Source of the DNA: Manduca sexta | Lineage: Eukaryota; Arthropoda; Insecta; Lepidoptera; Sphingidae | Assembly: GCF_014839805.1 (NCBI RefSeq) | Contig: NC_051126.1 | Coordinates: forward strand, 4,410,609 to 4,474,608 | Length of the DNA: 64,000 nt | Reading direction: 5' to 3' | Shown here: positions 36,401 to 47,900 of the stretch, in pieces | How positions within the stretch are numbered: the stretch's first letter is position 1 | Layout of the letters: each line of letters opens with the position of its first letter | Made by a program: the position numbers and the translations under genes | The notes under the pieces: model-generated | Databases searched by the model: none | What the model saw: the letters and a program-made list of their open reading frames with translations, nothing else | Told to the model about the DNA's origin: nothing

Positions 36401-39400
36401 GATAGATATGATCATAACCTTTTAAACTATGTTAAATACTAACCGCATCTGTTCCATCTTCGTCAAATGTTGCAATATATTCAATATATTCTCAAAATAT
36501 TTATCGGGATAAATGATTACTTCTTTGTACCGTTCGTCTAGTTCTTTCTTATTTAATATGAAGTCCGGGTAACCTATCCGTAGCATCATTGCATCTATCT
36601 TGTGCGCTGCTAATTTCTTTGTTTTATCATCTATCCAATCAGTTCGATGTAGTAACTCTTTGAAAGATTGTTGTATTTCTCTAGTCATGAACAGTGTGTC
36701 GTTTTTGCTTATTTCATCGAAGTATTTTCTGACGAACATCGAACCTAAGGCCATACCCATGTTTGAGTTTACTTGGGAGATGCAGTTCTTCCATCTAGGA
36801 GGGGCTTGTTCGCGGCCGAATAACAAATAATAAAACCTGTAAGGAGAGGTTTAATATATTTTTATTTTGTTCCTAAATGCGACCTTAAATATGGTGTTGT
36901 ATACTGGTGGTAGTTGTCTCATATGTGAGAGTCCGCCTGGGTAGGTAACACCGCAATGTTTATTTCTGCTGCCAAGCAGCAGTGTGTAGTCACAGTTGTA
37001 TTGCGGTTTGAAGGACATTGTAGCCAGTGTAACTACTGGACATAATGAGATTTAACATCCCATGTCTCAGGATGGCGAGCGCAGTGAAATACCAAACAAT
37101 ATTTTATAATTCAAGGTGTTGGATATTGTTTCTACTATTTATAGGTCGTATCGCTTACTATCAGGCGATCGGCAATCTCGTCTAGTCTTTCAAAGCAATA
37201 AAGAAATGGTAATAATGCATAAATATAAATTCAAAGGGATACAATTCTTAAAGAACAAAGTGACCTTTTCGCTTCATTGTTCAGTGTTCAAGTAAATTAA
37301 CCTAAACGAAAGGATTGTTAACTCTTATAAGCGAATCAAGACCATTTCTACCAGGAATACAGGAATCATGTGATACCCACTGCTGTTTGGCCGATTGAAA
37401 CCTGTCGTCTAGGTTGTTGACCCTGTGCCTCACAAATCTCCACATTAGGTAATTTGATAGAGTGCTCGACTTCGTTTGCTCTATCAATTGGACTAAGTGC
37501 TGCAATTTGAAAAATGAAATGTTTCTGAGTATTTGAGTCTGAATCATTTTTATTTAAATTTTGCTATTAGGTAAATCATTTGAATCTAAAGTATTTGTTT
37601 TAATAATTTTGCTATTAATATCAAATGAAATGGTATACTAATGGCTGTGTACAAAATACAGAAATCTGGAATAAATTCAATGTGACTTCGAAGCTATGAT
37701 ATTTTAAATGAACCAAAACAGCGACGTCACTGTTCAAGTCGTAATGTTATTTTTGGTTAAATAAATAGGGCCGTAGATAAGATGCCTACGATTGTTAACG
37801 CTGACGTTATGTATGAGAATGGCATATGTTAGCGATAGATTATTCGACAAGATATATCATACATTTTTATGTTTTCCTTTAACGTTAAAATTTGAGAGAG
37901 GCCTATTGGCCATGATGACAACTTACCCGCACATAGTTAAGTGCAAAAAGAACAACAGTTTCATCAGAATGTACGGTTCTGTTCATAACAACGCAGAGAT
38001 ATCGACGCCATTTCACTTTCGGGACCAACTCTTCGAGTTTGCGCAGCGGCATCCTTCGATACAACTCTGAAACGTTCCTTCTGTCCTCTGGTGCTGACGT
38101 TATTTTCGCCAGTCTGCGAAAAAAAATTATGTGGATAAATTAGATTTAGACCCATAAAAAATGTTTATAAGAATGGTGCAAACATCTTGATAAATATCTT
38201 TGTGTACACACTTGTTTATTTAGGTAATCTAAGTTATGCCAATTACAATAAATTTTAATTGTTATCGGCTGGTATCTTTACTGCATACAAATTCTGTAGA
38301 TTTCTAAGAATTTATAGTCGCATAAAATTATGTTAATATACGTAATTGCAATACAGGTATTGTAGGTAATTTATTATTCAATATCTATAAATTATTCGCT
38401 GTTTTACAATTATATTTTCTTCATTACTGCTAGTTTTACTATAACTAGTATTTACCTATACTAAGATATGGTATTGACAGAGGTTAAAAGTCATACTTGA
38501 TTTCAAAATTAATCAATTCATCTGCACTGGTCTTAACATGTTGAGGATCCCCTCCAAGTAACAAAGCGATCTTTGTCAAATATATTTTATAAGCTTCCAA
38601 ATATATTTTGTTACTATCTTGTAAAAAATAATCTCTTGTGGGTAAACCTGCAATAATAAATGTAATTATATGCCTTACAACACGTAGGTTTCGAAAAAAA
38701 ATGGCCCCTAAAATATGCATCTTTACCTAAACTTGTTTGATCAAACTGAATGACAAATTCATCAGAATTTTTGATATCAGGGCCCACCCATTCAGAAATG
38801 AGTATGTCGTTATTGTAAAGTCTCAGTTTCGCCATTAGTTCTAGCCAGTCGAAGTTTGTTTCATTCCAATTTGGATCCAATATGGGCCAGCCACCTAGCA
38901 AATTTAGCAAGTCTAATAAGGGTTGATGTCCACGTCTGTCTAAGATTTCATTGTTCATGCATGATTTGAATAAAAATCTAGCTTTTAATGCAGCGTCACC
39001 ATTGGCAGGATCGTGTTGAGATATGTGTTTATGATCTGCTCTTCGAGCGGTAGGTTCTCTTTCTTTTTTACGTTTGATTCTCCTAGTATACATTTGCAAC
39101 TTTCTGCCAAATCTTGTGTGTTGAGTTTTCGCATTATTTTTATTAATGTCTCTAGATCCTGTATATTTTGTAAAACTATTACTTGTATCCCTCTTTAGCC
39201 TTCCTTTCTTTAGTCTGTTATTTTTGTGAAACTTATCTTTAAATCTCGATATAGGTTTCATTATTTCTTTCGATTTTTTATCCAAGTACCGCCGAATACG
39301 ACTTACAATTTCTGAATTCTCAGCTTTAGCATTAACATCATAGCGATATTCATCCCCCGCTGTATCATTAATTACTTTAGAATGTGTATCTATTACATCT

Positions 39401-41715
39401 AGGACAAAGTTATATGAAGCTTTGTTAACTTCATTAATTAAATTGTTTTGGATGTCTAAATTTTTCCCTGGATATATGCTAGTGATCCGTTCATTCGGTT
39501 TAAATTCCAATAGTTCTCTGAGAACTGTATCTAGATTCTCTCGTAACATTTCAAAAGTATCATACCTGAAATCAAGATAAGTATATATTATTGTATATGG
39601 TTTATTTTTAAAAAACCATTGAAGATAAAATAAATTTTAATCATACCCAGCTTTGTCTGCGGGTATGGGATTAAGAGCAGCCCAATTACCGCAGGCGTAC
39701 TGATAAAAGTCATAGCATGGATCAGCCCCTGCGTCCATGTATTGCCTCATTATGTTCGCTTGTGTTTTTCTAATTGTTTCTCTGTCACCTTGACCTTTCC
39801 AGAACGCATGAATACCTGTAAGAAAGTAGGCATAATTATAATAAAATAGGAATTCTAATTGTAAAAATAATTACGGAGGAGCACAGATCGATGGACCAAT
39901 AACCTTGACTCATTTTGGTCAACGGTCAATTGAATAATTCGTCTTACCACTCGCAAACTACTATCAATTTGCTGGGACAGTTTATAAATTGGTCAATATA
40001 GTTATATGCCGCTACACAAACACTAACAACTAAAGGTCGTGTTTTATTAGCACGTTTAAAGAAACAATAAGAATATTATGGCCATTTTGCTTTGCTGTTA
40101 TTGTAGTAAATGGTGTAAAATTTACAAGACTATTTCGTATTAATTCTTAATGATATTATTGTTTAGGTATATATACCATCCTACTTATTAAAATAATATT
40201 AAAATTATATTTCTCTTTAATGTTTTTATTGCCATTTATATACAGAGTTGTGATATAAAAAAAACTGAAAAGTGAAAATATTAGTTCCTATCCATAGGTA
40301 CCTGTATAAAATCTCGATGGCTTGTAAAGTCGTGCCGATGATCCCATCTCGCCTTCTTCAAGCTCTGGTTGTCCTCTAACTTGCTCTACCACATCATCCA
40401 AGGGACCCCGGTCTACGTGGGTTTCAGGCACCATACTTAAATAATAACATTTAATAAGCAATTTCACCAAAACATTTACTTATATACATGATTATGAATA
40501 GAAACGTAAATAAATATAATAGTAATCTGTTTGGCTGTTTACGGATGCCTGGGAGATAATTTTTTACTCCGGCCAGTCTGAACAACAGTTACATTCCAGT
40601 AAAAATTATTATGTGAAATAAAAATAAAAAGAAATAAACATTAGACTAAGAAAATAATACATGAGTACGAAACAAATTAAAATTAAGATTAAGTTACGTT
40701 AAGAACTTATTTTTCGCATTTTATCTAACCATGTGTAATTTTCCGTTCTTTCATCATCCCTCATCATTTTCGAATTTAATTTTACCATTAATTTTATTTA
40801 GTAAACATAAAGTTTAAGAAATAAAAGAATACCTCTCAATGTTTTCATCATCGTCATACTGTTCGCTGGCGTCTGATGATTCATATTCCTCGTCGATTTC
40901 ACTTTCATTGTCTTCGACATCTTCTCGGACGTCATCTTTGAGTTTTCGATATGATGACACATCTTGGCTATAACGTACTTTTTAATGTAAATAAACGCAA
41001 AGTTTGAATTTATCTAAACTATAATAATTATTTTTCTTAATAACTAAAATTTTCTAAGGTATTATTTTAAGGGCACGCTTGTAAATACTTAAATTTAGCT
41101 CTGATCTATTTAGGAGTGCAATATATCAAGAACATTTAATAAAAAGCTATGATGACTTTAAAAATTTGAACACATAACCGGCAAACTGTAACATGATCTC
41201 ACAATCCGTACTTTCAATTTCAGTATGAAAATTTAAAATAATATTTCATATTATTATTATGTAACCTATTTGCTTACTTACTCATAATTTTGTGAAGTAA
41301 ATGTGAAGTGACTCAGGCGTTTAACTCTAGTTGGTGTCCCATGGTGCTTATTCAGACCTCCCCATATCAATATATCACTAGTAACATTTCCTTCATAAAC
41401 TTCGTGTTTAACTTTTGAATTAGTGCCAGCAAGGATTATTTCTTCTGGCGGCAAGAACGACGTTTTAAATCCTTGAAATACTTCTCTATCCTCAGGATCG
41501 ATGTCTTCTAGCTGAGTGTAGACTTTGGGAATGTTTTTCACCACGAATTGATCAGATGGATCGCCTAAAGATTCGTCGGATTTTTTAACAACAAAATATA
41601 CTGCAGTTAGGAAAGCAGATAAAGCGATCGCGGTAAGAAATCGACAGAAATTAGCACTTTTTTGACTCGTCTTGACGGATAAGGCTTGTGGACTTCGCGT
41701 CTCCACCCGCGTCAT
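33422..41715 (-). CDS. Neprilysin-like M13 zinc metalloendopeptidase, 13 exons, 1079 aa
   Basis: Exons, 5' to 3': 41715-41282, 40967-40833, 40435-40302, 39815-39647, 39565-38727, 38647-38497, 38113-37927, 37499-37381, 36836-36444, 35703-35531, 34699-34515, 34021-33878, 33598-33422; all join in phase. M13 enzymes are type II membrane ectopeptidases that cut small peptides such as neuropeptides. Residues 25-43 form the signal anchor ([18 protein letters not shown]). A long acidic stalk follows, with a furin-type RVKR at 130-133. The M13 N-domain begins at [14 protein letters not shown] (about 266). The substrate-binding motif is VNAYYS. HEITH (913-917) and ENIAD (975-979) supply the zinc ligands and catalytic Glu, and the protein ends CTVW. 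It is about 300 residues longer than usual: the stalk adds part, and a Lys/Arg-rich insert at about 312-475 adds the rest. It looks catalytically competent. Confidence 0.93.
34382..34490 (+). repeat. Dispersed repeat, copy 2 (neprilysin intron)
   Basis: Partner of 10238-10340: AGTAGCAGTAGTAGCTGCCC, GCAATTCTAGAGCGG and CACATACGCATACG. It lies in the intron between the exons at 34699-34515 and 34021-33878, starting just beyond the donor. Confidence 0.5.
35228..35370 (+). mobile_element. SINE 3' fragment (second family)
   Basis: GATGTGTGAAGTCTACCAAT, AGGCCAGCGTGGTGGACTAA, CTCTCAGTAGTAGAGGAGGC and AATACAGGGCTGATATTATT match the 3' end of the SINE at 30545-30895 in the opposite orientation. Its 5' head is missing. 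It sits in a neprilysin intron. Confidence 0.85.
35768..36000 (+). mobile_element. tRNA-derived SINE (first family) in a neprilysin intron
   Basis: GGTGGCGTAGTTGTG, box-B-like TTGGGTTCAATCTCC, GATAAGGCGATAGGCTC, ATCACATCATGGGGCGGA and the tail AACCCTTCAGGTATAAA correspond in order to the copy at 11633-11885. Confidence 0.8.
36890..37200 (+). repeat. Interspersed repeat, copy 1 (neprilysin intron)
   Basis: GTCCGCCTGGGTAGGTAACA, GCCAAGCAGCAGTGTGTAG, GTTTGAAGGACATTGTAGCC, CAGGATGGCGAGCGCAGTG and TTCAAGGTGTTGGATATTG. A frequent lepidopteran repeat; its 3' half occurs reversed at 42925-43165. Confidence 0.75.
37768..37850 (+). mobile_element. MITE fragment (neprilysin intron)
   Basis: GGGCCGTAGATAAGATGCCT and TTGTTAACGCTGACGTTATG resemble the ends of the elements at 7170-7600 and 23550-23680. 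Confidence 0.4.
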
Positions 41716-41908
41716 GGCAGATTCTAACTGACAAATCGACGACAGAGATTCGTAACTGGAACATCGTATACGAACTACGCACTCATTATGATATTGACCT
41801 TGTTGTTTCTCAATTATATAATGTCAAGAAAATTGCACGGAGGTAAATAAATAATTTTGATGCTAACGTGATTTTTTATAGGATTTTTTCATATTTACAC
41901 ATTTTTCA
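41716..41908. promoter_or_regulatory. Compact head-to-head promoter between neprilysin and F-box genes
   Basis: Only 193 bases separate the start codons of two divergent genes, so both transcription starts and both 5' leaders must fit here or inside upstream exons not seen. On the minus strand TTGTCAGTTAG lies about 10-20 bases before the neprilysin ATG and contains the arthropod initiator-like TCAGT. No clear TATA box in a usable position was identified for either side. Confidence 0.5.
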
Positions 41909-44900
41909 ATGAAGGCGATATCATTTGCCGAGTTAACGAAGCAAGTGCATTTAATTAATGATTTGATATTGTCTGATATGACATGTGGTAAGTTTAAACT
42001 GATTATAGAAATGGATAGCAATTATAATAATTGATTTAATTATGATTCAAAAAAATTAGGGTTAATTAAATTATACCTATATACCTGCAAGTCGTAAACA
42101 TGTTTGTGTATATTTTAATTGAACGTAGGTTTTCTAGGCATCTTAACCTTCGTGTACGGAAAACGATGTCATGTGAATGTGTTCCACAAGTTCTATGTAC
42201 AGTGGTACTTTAATTAATCATCCTTAAAGGGACAAGCAGAAAAGCATACTAATGAACTAAGACTTTAAAACAGTATTAGTAGAACAAATACGAAGTGATA
42301 GGAGGCGGTTAACAAGACTATAAGTTTTATTGCAAGGTACCGGAGGTTTTGGATTCTATTTCTAGACCGGCCAATATTTACAGTGGGTTTTTTTTTTCTA
42401 CAGAAAGGGTTTGACATCTTGCGGCTGGTGTTCATATCGAGCTAAGTCGTTTCTGCAACATGCTAGTTTAGTTTTAGGGCCTATGCCACCTTGGAATTGG
42501 AAAAGGTAGTTGGGAGAGAATAAGCAAACTTAACATCTTTCAACTCATTTGTAGGTAACGAAGATGCTTCCGAAGAGGCTGTTTCCTTCAGCAGACATTT
42601 ACTTGCAACTAAATACTGGTTTGTGCGCATATCCTGGGCAAATAAGAAGCGATACGTCCTTGCTCTTTTAGAAGACGTAAGGAGCGCTTGGGCTCTTTCT
42701 TTATTATTGAAATCCTTGTGGAATTGTCGCCCTAAGGATGCAGTAATGTCTGTTAGCGAGTGAGTTGATTGAACATTTAATAAGATTTCTGCAAATTAAA
42801 ACATATCACACATCCTCACGCCTTCTATACGAAGGAGTAGACAGAGGTGGTTAAGCTGAATTATATCACTTCATAAGTGGGACGTAATAGAGGGCCGTAG
42901 CATTTCGGTAGATATCTAGAAAATTAATGGCACTACATTGTATTTATTTTTTTTATTCATTGTTTTGAATGACGAAAGGAGCTTGCTGTCACCTAATAGT
43001 AAGCGATACGACTGCCCCGTTCGTCTGATGGTAAACAATACGACCGCCCATAAATAGTAGAATAACCATTCAACACCTTGAATTACAAAGTGTCGTTTGG
43101 TATTCCACTGCGCTCGCAATCCTGGGATATGAGACGTTATGTTATACAATGTGAAAACTACGTTGTGAATGCTTGCCCTCAAAATGTTTAAACAAATTCA
43201 TACTAAAGATGAAGCAGTTGATTTAAACTTTGAGCACACGCCTTAGTAAATATAGTGTCTGAATAGAAAACCCTTACGGTTCGACAAGAAGGAGCTAAAA
43301 TATAAGTACTTAAATTCTAGTTATACTCAGTAATTAGATAACTACTGAATTCCGTAATTAAGCATAATATTAACACAGTAATTAAAATAGTTTGCATCGC
43401 CTACGAATACTTCCTACAAGGACGAAATCTTATTGTAACAAAACAATAATGTAATTATTGCTAATTTTTGAATACAGTTTTTTGAATGACACAGTAAGGA
43501 ATGTTGATTAGTTGGCTAGATTTTCCGCTAGTTTTTAATTGTCAAAATACTAGGTATTGTTCGCGGTTTTGCTCGAGTAAAATATTCTCCCGGTATAAAA
43601 TCTCTCTACGTGTTTATTATTGTGAGATATAAATATTAGGATTAAAGTTGACTATATTAAGATAAACCAGGATATTGGCTATCTATGTATGAAATTTCAT
43701 ATAAATCAGGTTAGCGATATCTCACAAACTTCTAAAGTACTTCCCACTACAAACTCGTATATTTAAAATATTATTAGTAGGCACCTACTAAGCAATAAGC
43801 ATGCATCGATAATATAATGACATTGATAGTAAGACTTGCATTATGTAATAAAATGATTTGAAGAATTTTTGTACGCCTCAAACAAGCAATTATTCTGAGC
43901 ATGAAATTCTTGTGATTGTGAAATCAAAAGTGCTATAGGGAATGCATAAGTTTATACTCCTTATAAAGTGTTTATGAATAGTCAAACTTGTTTCCGATTC
44001 GGAATGCTGTTTGCTAGGTCGCAGTCCAGTGAAATTTTCCTAAAGGGAACCCGACACAACATACTTATGTGGGAATAGTTAATCTAAGAAGGTTTTAGTT
44101 TGTTTGAGTTACTGGCTGGTTATAAAAAAAGAAAATTAATGACAGAGAATATTGTCAGTTAAAAATTACGACGTATGAACAAAGAGAATACAAATACAAC
44201 GTAAGAAGAGACGGGACTTCTGTATATAAAAATATATATGGAAGAAACGTCAAAACAGGGCTAGGTTAGCATAGGCAACATAACGACAATAACGAGCATC
44301 ATAAAGTGCTACCAACATAAGATTAAAAATGAAATAGTGATGTGCAGTTAGTAGGAATATCGAAATCGATAATAATCTGCATATCCAGAATATCCAACAG
44401 AATGAAAATAAAATATATTTTATTGTCATCACGAAAAGGCTATGACAATACTACTGTCATTGGCGGTTTTCACGACGGTCATCTAGTATAAGGTAAAATA
44501 AAGAAGTGAGTACAATTATCATTTTTATTTAGTCACACGTAACATCTCCAGCTATGTTCCTTTTTTCTTAAAATCGTTATTTTTAATATGCTTTCCACAA
44601 ACGAATTTTCATTGATGAAGTTTTTCAATAGGCAAATAAGCTAGATCCTCATTTCCTGCCATTTTTACCCATTCTTTACACCTGAAAGTAAAAATATCGA
44701 CAATTTAAATATTCTGTTTCCCAACACTATTTCCCTGATTCAAAACTTTCAAAAACTAATTTATTAGAGAAAAAACTAAGATTTATGAATGAAAATTAAA
44801 ACAAAGATCTGTTAAATAAAGAAATTCCAACTTACCGAAGTTCATCTAGGGGAAATCTAGCAATAAAATAATGTTTTATGCCATCTTTACGCTCCGATCT

Positions 44901-47900
44901 CAAACCACATATTTCACATTTCCTATAAGCTATTGTTATAAATAAAATGTCCTGCATAAAACTAAATCCAAATAAACACTTTCAAACACCTATTTGCAGT
45001 TCTACACATGGTAAATAAACACTTTTTCGCCTAAAAAATATGGTACCACCGGTAAGATTTGATTGAAACAGAGCGCAAACAGAATGATTTGAATGACATT
45101 GTGGAGAGAGTGAGGAACACTGAGAAAGTGAGCGAGACAAATATAGTCGCCATTAAAATTTAGCCCCGTTTCATACATTTGTTTTTTACTATGAAGTTGC
45201 GACAGACTGCGTATGAAGAAAATAAGACGAATAAGATGTGTAATTTTGGCAGATGCGCAAACCGCGCCTTGCCAGAGAGAGAGAGAAAAAAAAAAAGATG
45301 TGTAATTATTAATAATAAAATTATTCAGAAGTTCGCTATTTTTTAATTTCAACATCCCACATATATGTAGGTACTAACATGCAAATAGTTTTGATGAGAA
45401 TTAGATTCTACAGAAATTTTACATAAAGGGAAGTAAGCAGGAATTGGGTTATATGGACCCGTCGCTAATACGTTAGAGAGTAAACTCAACCTGTTCATTT
45501 TAAAATCTTAACTTATTTTTGAGTTATTTACTTGATCAGCAATACTACCTTCATTAACACTACTTATTCAATTAAGAATTAGTCGAAACTAGAATGTCTC
45601 AATGGGGTAGTTTTATTGTGTGCACGGTACGACAATCGCGTTGAGGTCTCGGAGTCAGGTAGTGATATCGGGTTTTTGCTCGGTATTAATCCATGAAATG
45701 TCGGTGCGTTATACCTCTGCCTATCACTAAACAGAGAAAAAGGCGTGATGCTATGTATGTATGTATAAAGGTGTAAAGATGTCTTATGTATTTATAATAG
45801 GCAAAATGTGTGGAGTAGCTACGACCAAGTACCAATAGATCACAACAGGACCGCTCTACCCATAACAACGTTGGCGCAAGTTATGAAGAGTGATCGTGTT
45901 TGGTTCCTGACGCTAGACCCGGTTAGTCCCTTTGGAAAAGTTACACGATTTTTAATATCATTTATGGAGGCAGCATACCTGCCTTGTAAATCATGAGTTT
46001 CTGGGATTTTTTGGTTAGATTTAAATAAATATACATTATGGTTTCTGGGTTGGATTTCTTAGTCAGACTGAAATATACCAATATTATTTGAAAAATGCAC
46101 CTGTCTACTTAAATTTTACCTCCGTTGCGACTTCTGCCTGTGTCTCTGGAAACATATACATTATACACCTACTTATTTAGCTATCTTAAAAAAACAATGA
46201 AAAAGGCAAATCACTTTCGTTTTTATGAATATTACTTTAAGTAATCCTACTGCAAATTAAAACGATATTGGGAAGACAAAGACGTATGGTGACCTTAAAC
46301 ATCTATGATAGTAAATGATAAGTATACCAATGCTTGAAAGAATCAGTAAACGCTACGGAGCGAACTGTGTTACATTAGAGATCGCAAAGTACTCCCATTT
46401 ATTCCAAATATAGCTTCTCTAGGAGGGCTATAAGAGGTCTAGTGGTCAAGATACTTTTTCAAGAGCAGATAGTTTGTCATACTAGCTTTGTGATATATTA
46501 TTTAAGTACATACTACATAGGTACTCCAAACAGTAGAATCAGCGTCAACAAATGGTTTGAATTTGAATAACTTCTTTTAGATTTACTTTTAACTCGCTTG
46601 AACAAGTTTTAAAAAATATTCCCAAATGCTCGCATAAGGTGCGAGGAATGTTATGCTTGTAGAATCATCGGTTTATAAGAATCGCATTATATAAGTAAAG
46701 AAAATAATATTTTCAGCTTTTGTTTTAACATATTTTATTAAAAATGTTAATAAATTGGATATGATCCATCACGAATTTCATTATTCCTTCAACTCTTTAA
46801 AAAGTATGAACTAGCTACCTGAAATCCATTACCTTTATAAGCTTCTTGCTTTAATCAATTACCTTTACATTCCAGGAGACTCAAGCATTGGTGTTATCGG
46901 AACTCTTGACAATATCCGGTGGTCCTATCATGTGGGCAGTGCTCAGACGAGCGCAAATCCTATACGAACGGTATCGCAACCAGCAGCTCCAGAACTTGCA
47001 GGAGTGTATTGTTGTCAACGACCCGCCTCCGGAAAAGACACAACAGTCCCAATCTGCGCAACCAGTAACACCAGAAAAGGTCTTTCGAAAGATTTTTTTT
47101 AATAAGCTTTATTCTAGAAATTACAATACGTCAGTGCTTGTTATATCCATGATTATAAATAGTGTTTTGTATAATTCCGGTGTTTCCTCGGCGCTATGGT
47201 AAATTGTCCTTCAAACGATTATGAACTGATGATTTTAAAAAGTTTCCATAGGTAACCATAACCTCTTCCTATCAGGTAGGCTGTCAGCTTGTTTGCCTTG
47301 GGAAGGTATAAAAAATCCCAGAGATTCGAAATTTACCATAGATGTGCCTACGTCTTATTTAGAATTAGTTAACTAATTCCAAAAGAGGAATTCTTTGAAA
47401 ATTCAGCACATCATATTTAATTATTTGTTTTCGCACTAGGTAGTGATGACGTTTTATACTTATTACTGTATCTAATAATGGAAATCTCTATGATTTGAAA
47501 TAAGGCATTTACGGTCGACTGATAAATGATATTAAGATTTTGATAAAACAACTGGCTATTACAATTGTTTTAAACATATGATAGATTAAAAAGGATACTC
47601 ATGCGGCCCGGGGAAAGACTTCTGGAATAATGTCGACAGCTGATCCTGGAAAAGCGGTCCCGCCGCCTGGCCAAGCGCAAAAGGAGGTTTGTATAAATAT
47701 TATAATATTTTTGACTGACATGTGTTGCTCGTGGCTTTGCCCGCATTAAAAGTCTTTCCCACTACAAAAGTCCCAGAATCACTGTAACGATTCATAACAC
47801 CATTCTACGACACATGTACCATATATTTAAACCTATGGGTACAAATTACCGGGATAAAAAGTAGCCAGGATATGGTCTACTTGTATGCCAAACTTCATCA

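Noticed and set aside
37302..37380. Continuation of the neprilysin exon at 37499-37381 to an in-frame stop (short isoform)
   Set aside because: A GTGGGT donor at 37380 restores phase to [10 protein letters not shown] in the next exon, exactly as the family requires; the read-through is intron.
38614..39549. A separate 311-residue gene
   Set aside because: It is exon 5 of the neprilysin gene extended into an intron; [13 protein letters not shown] and SEWVGPD are M13 sequence and phases join on both sides.
45686..45868. 60-codon minus-strand frame
   Set aside because: It overlaps a SINE and an F-box exon on the other strand, with no motif.
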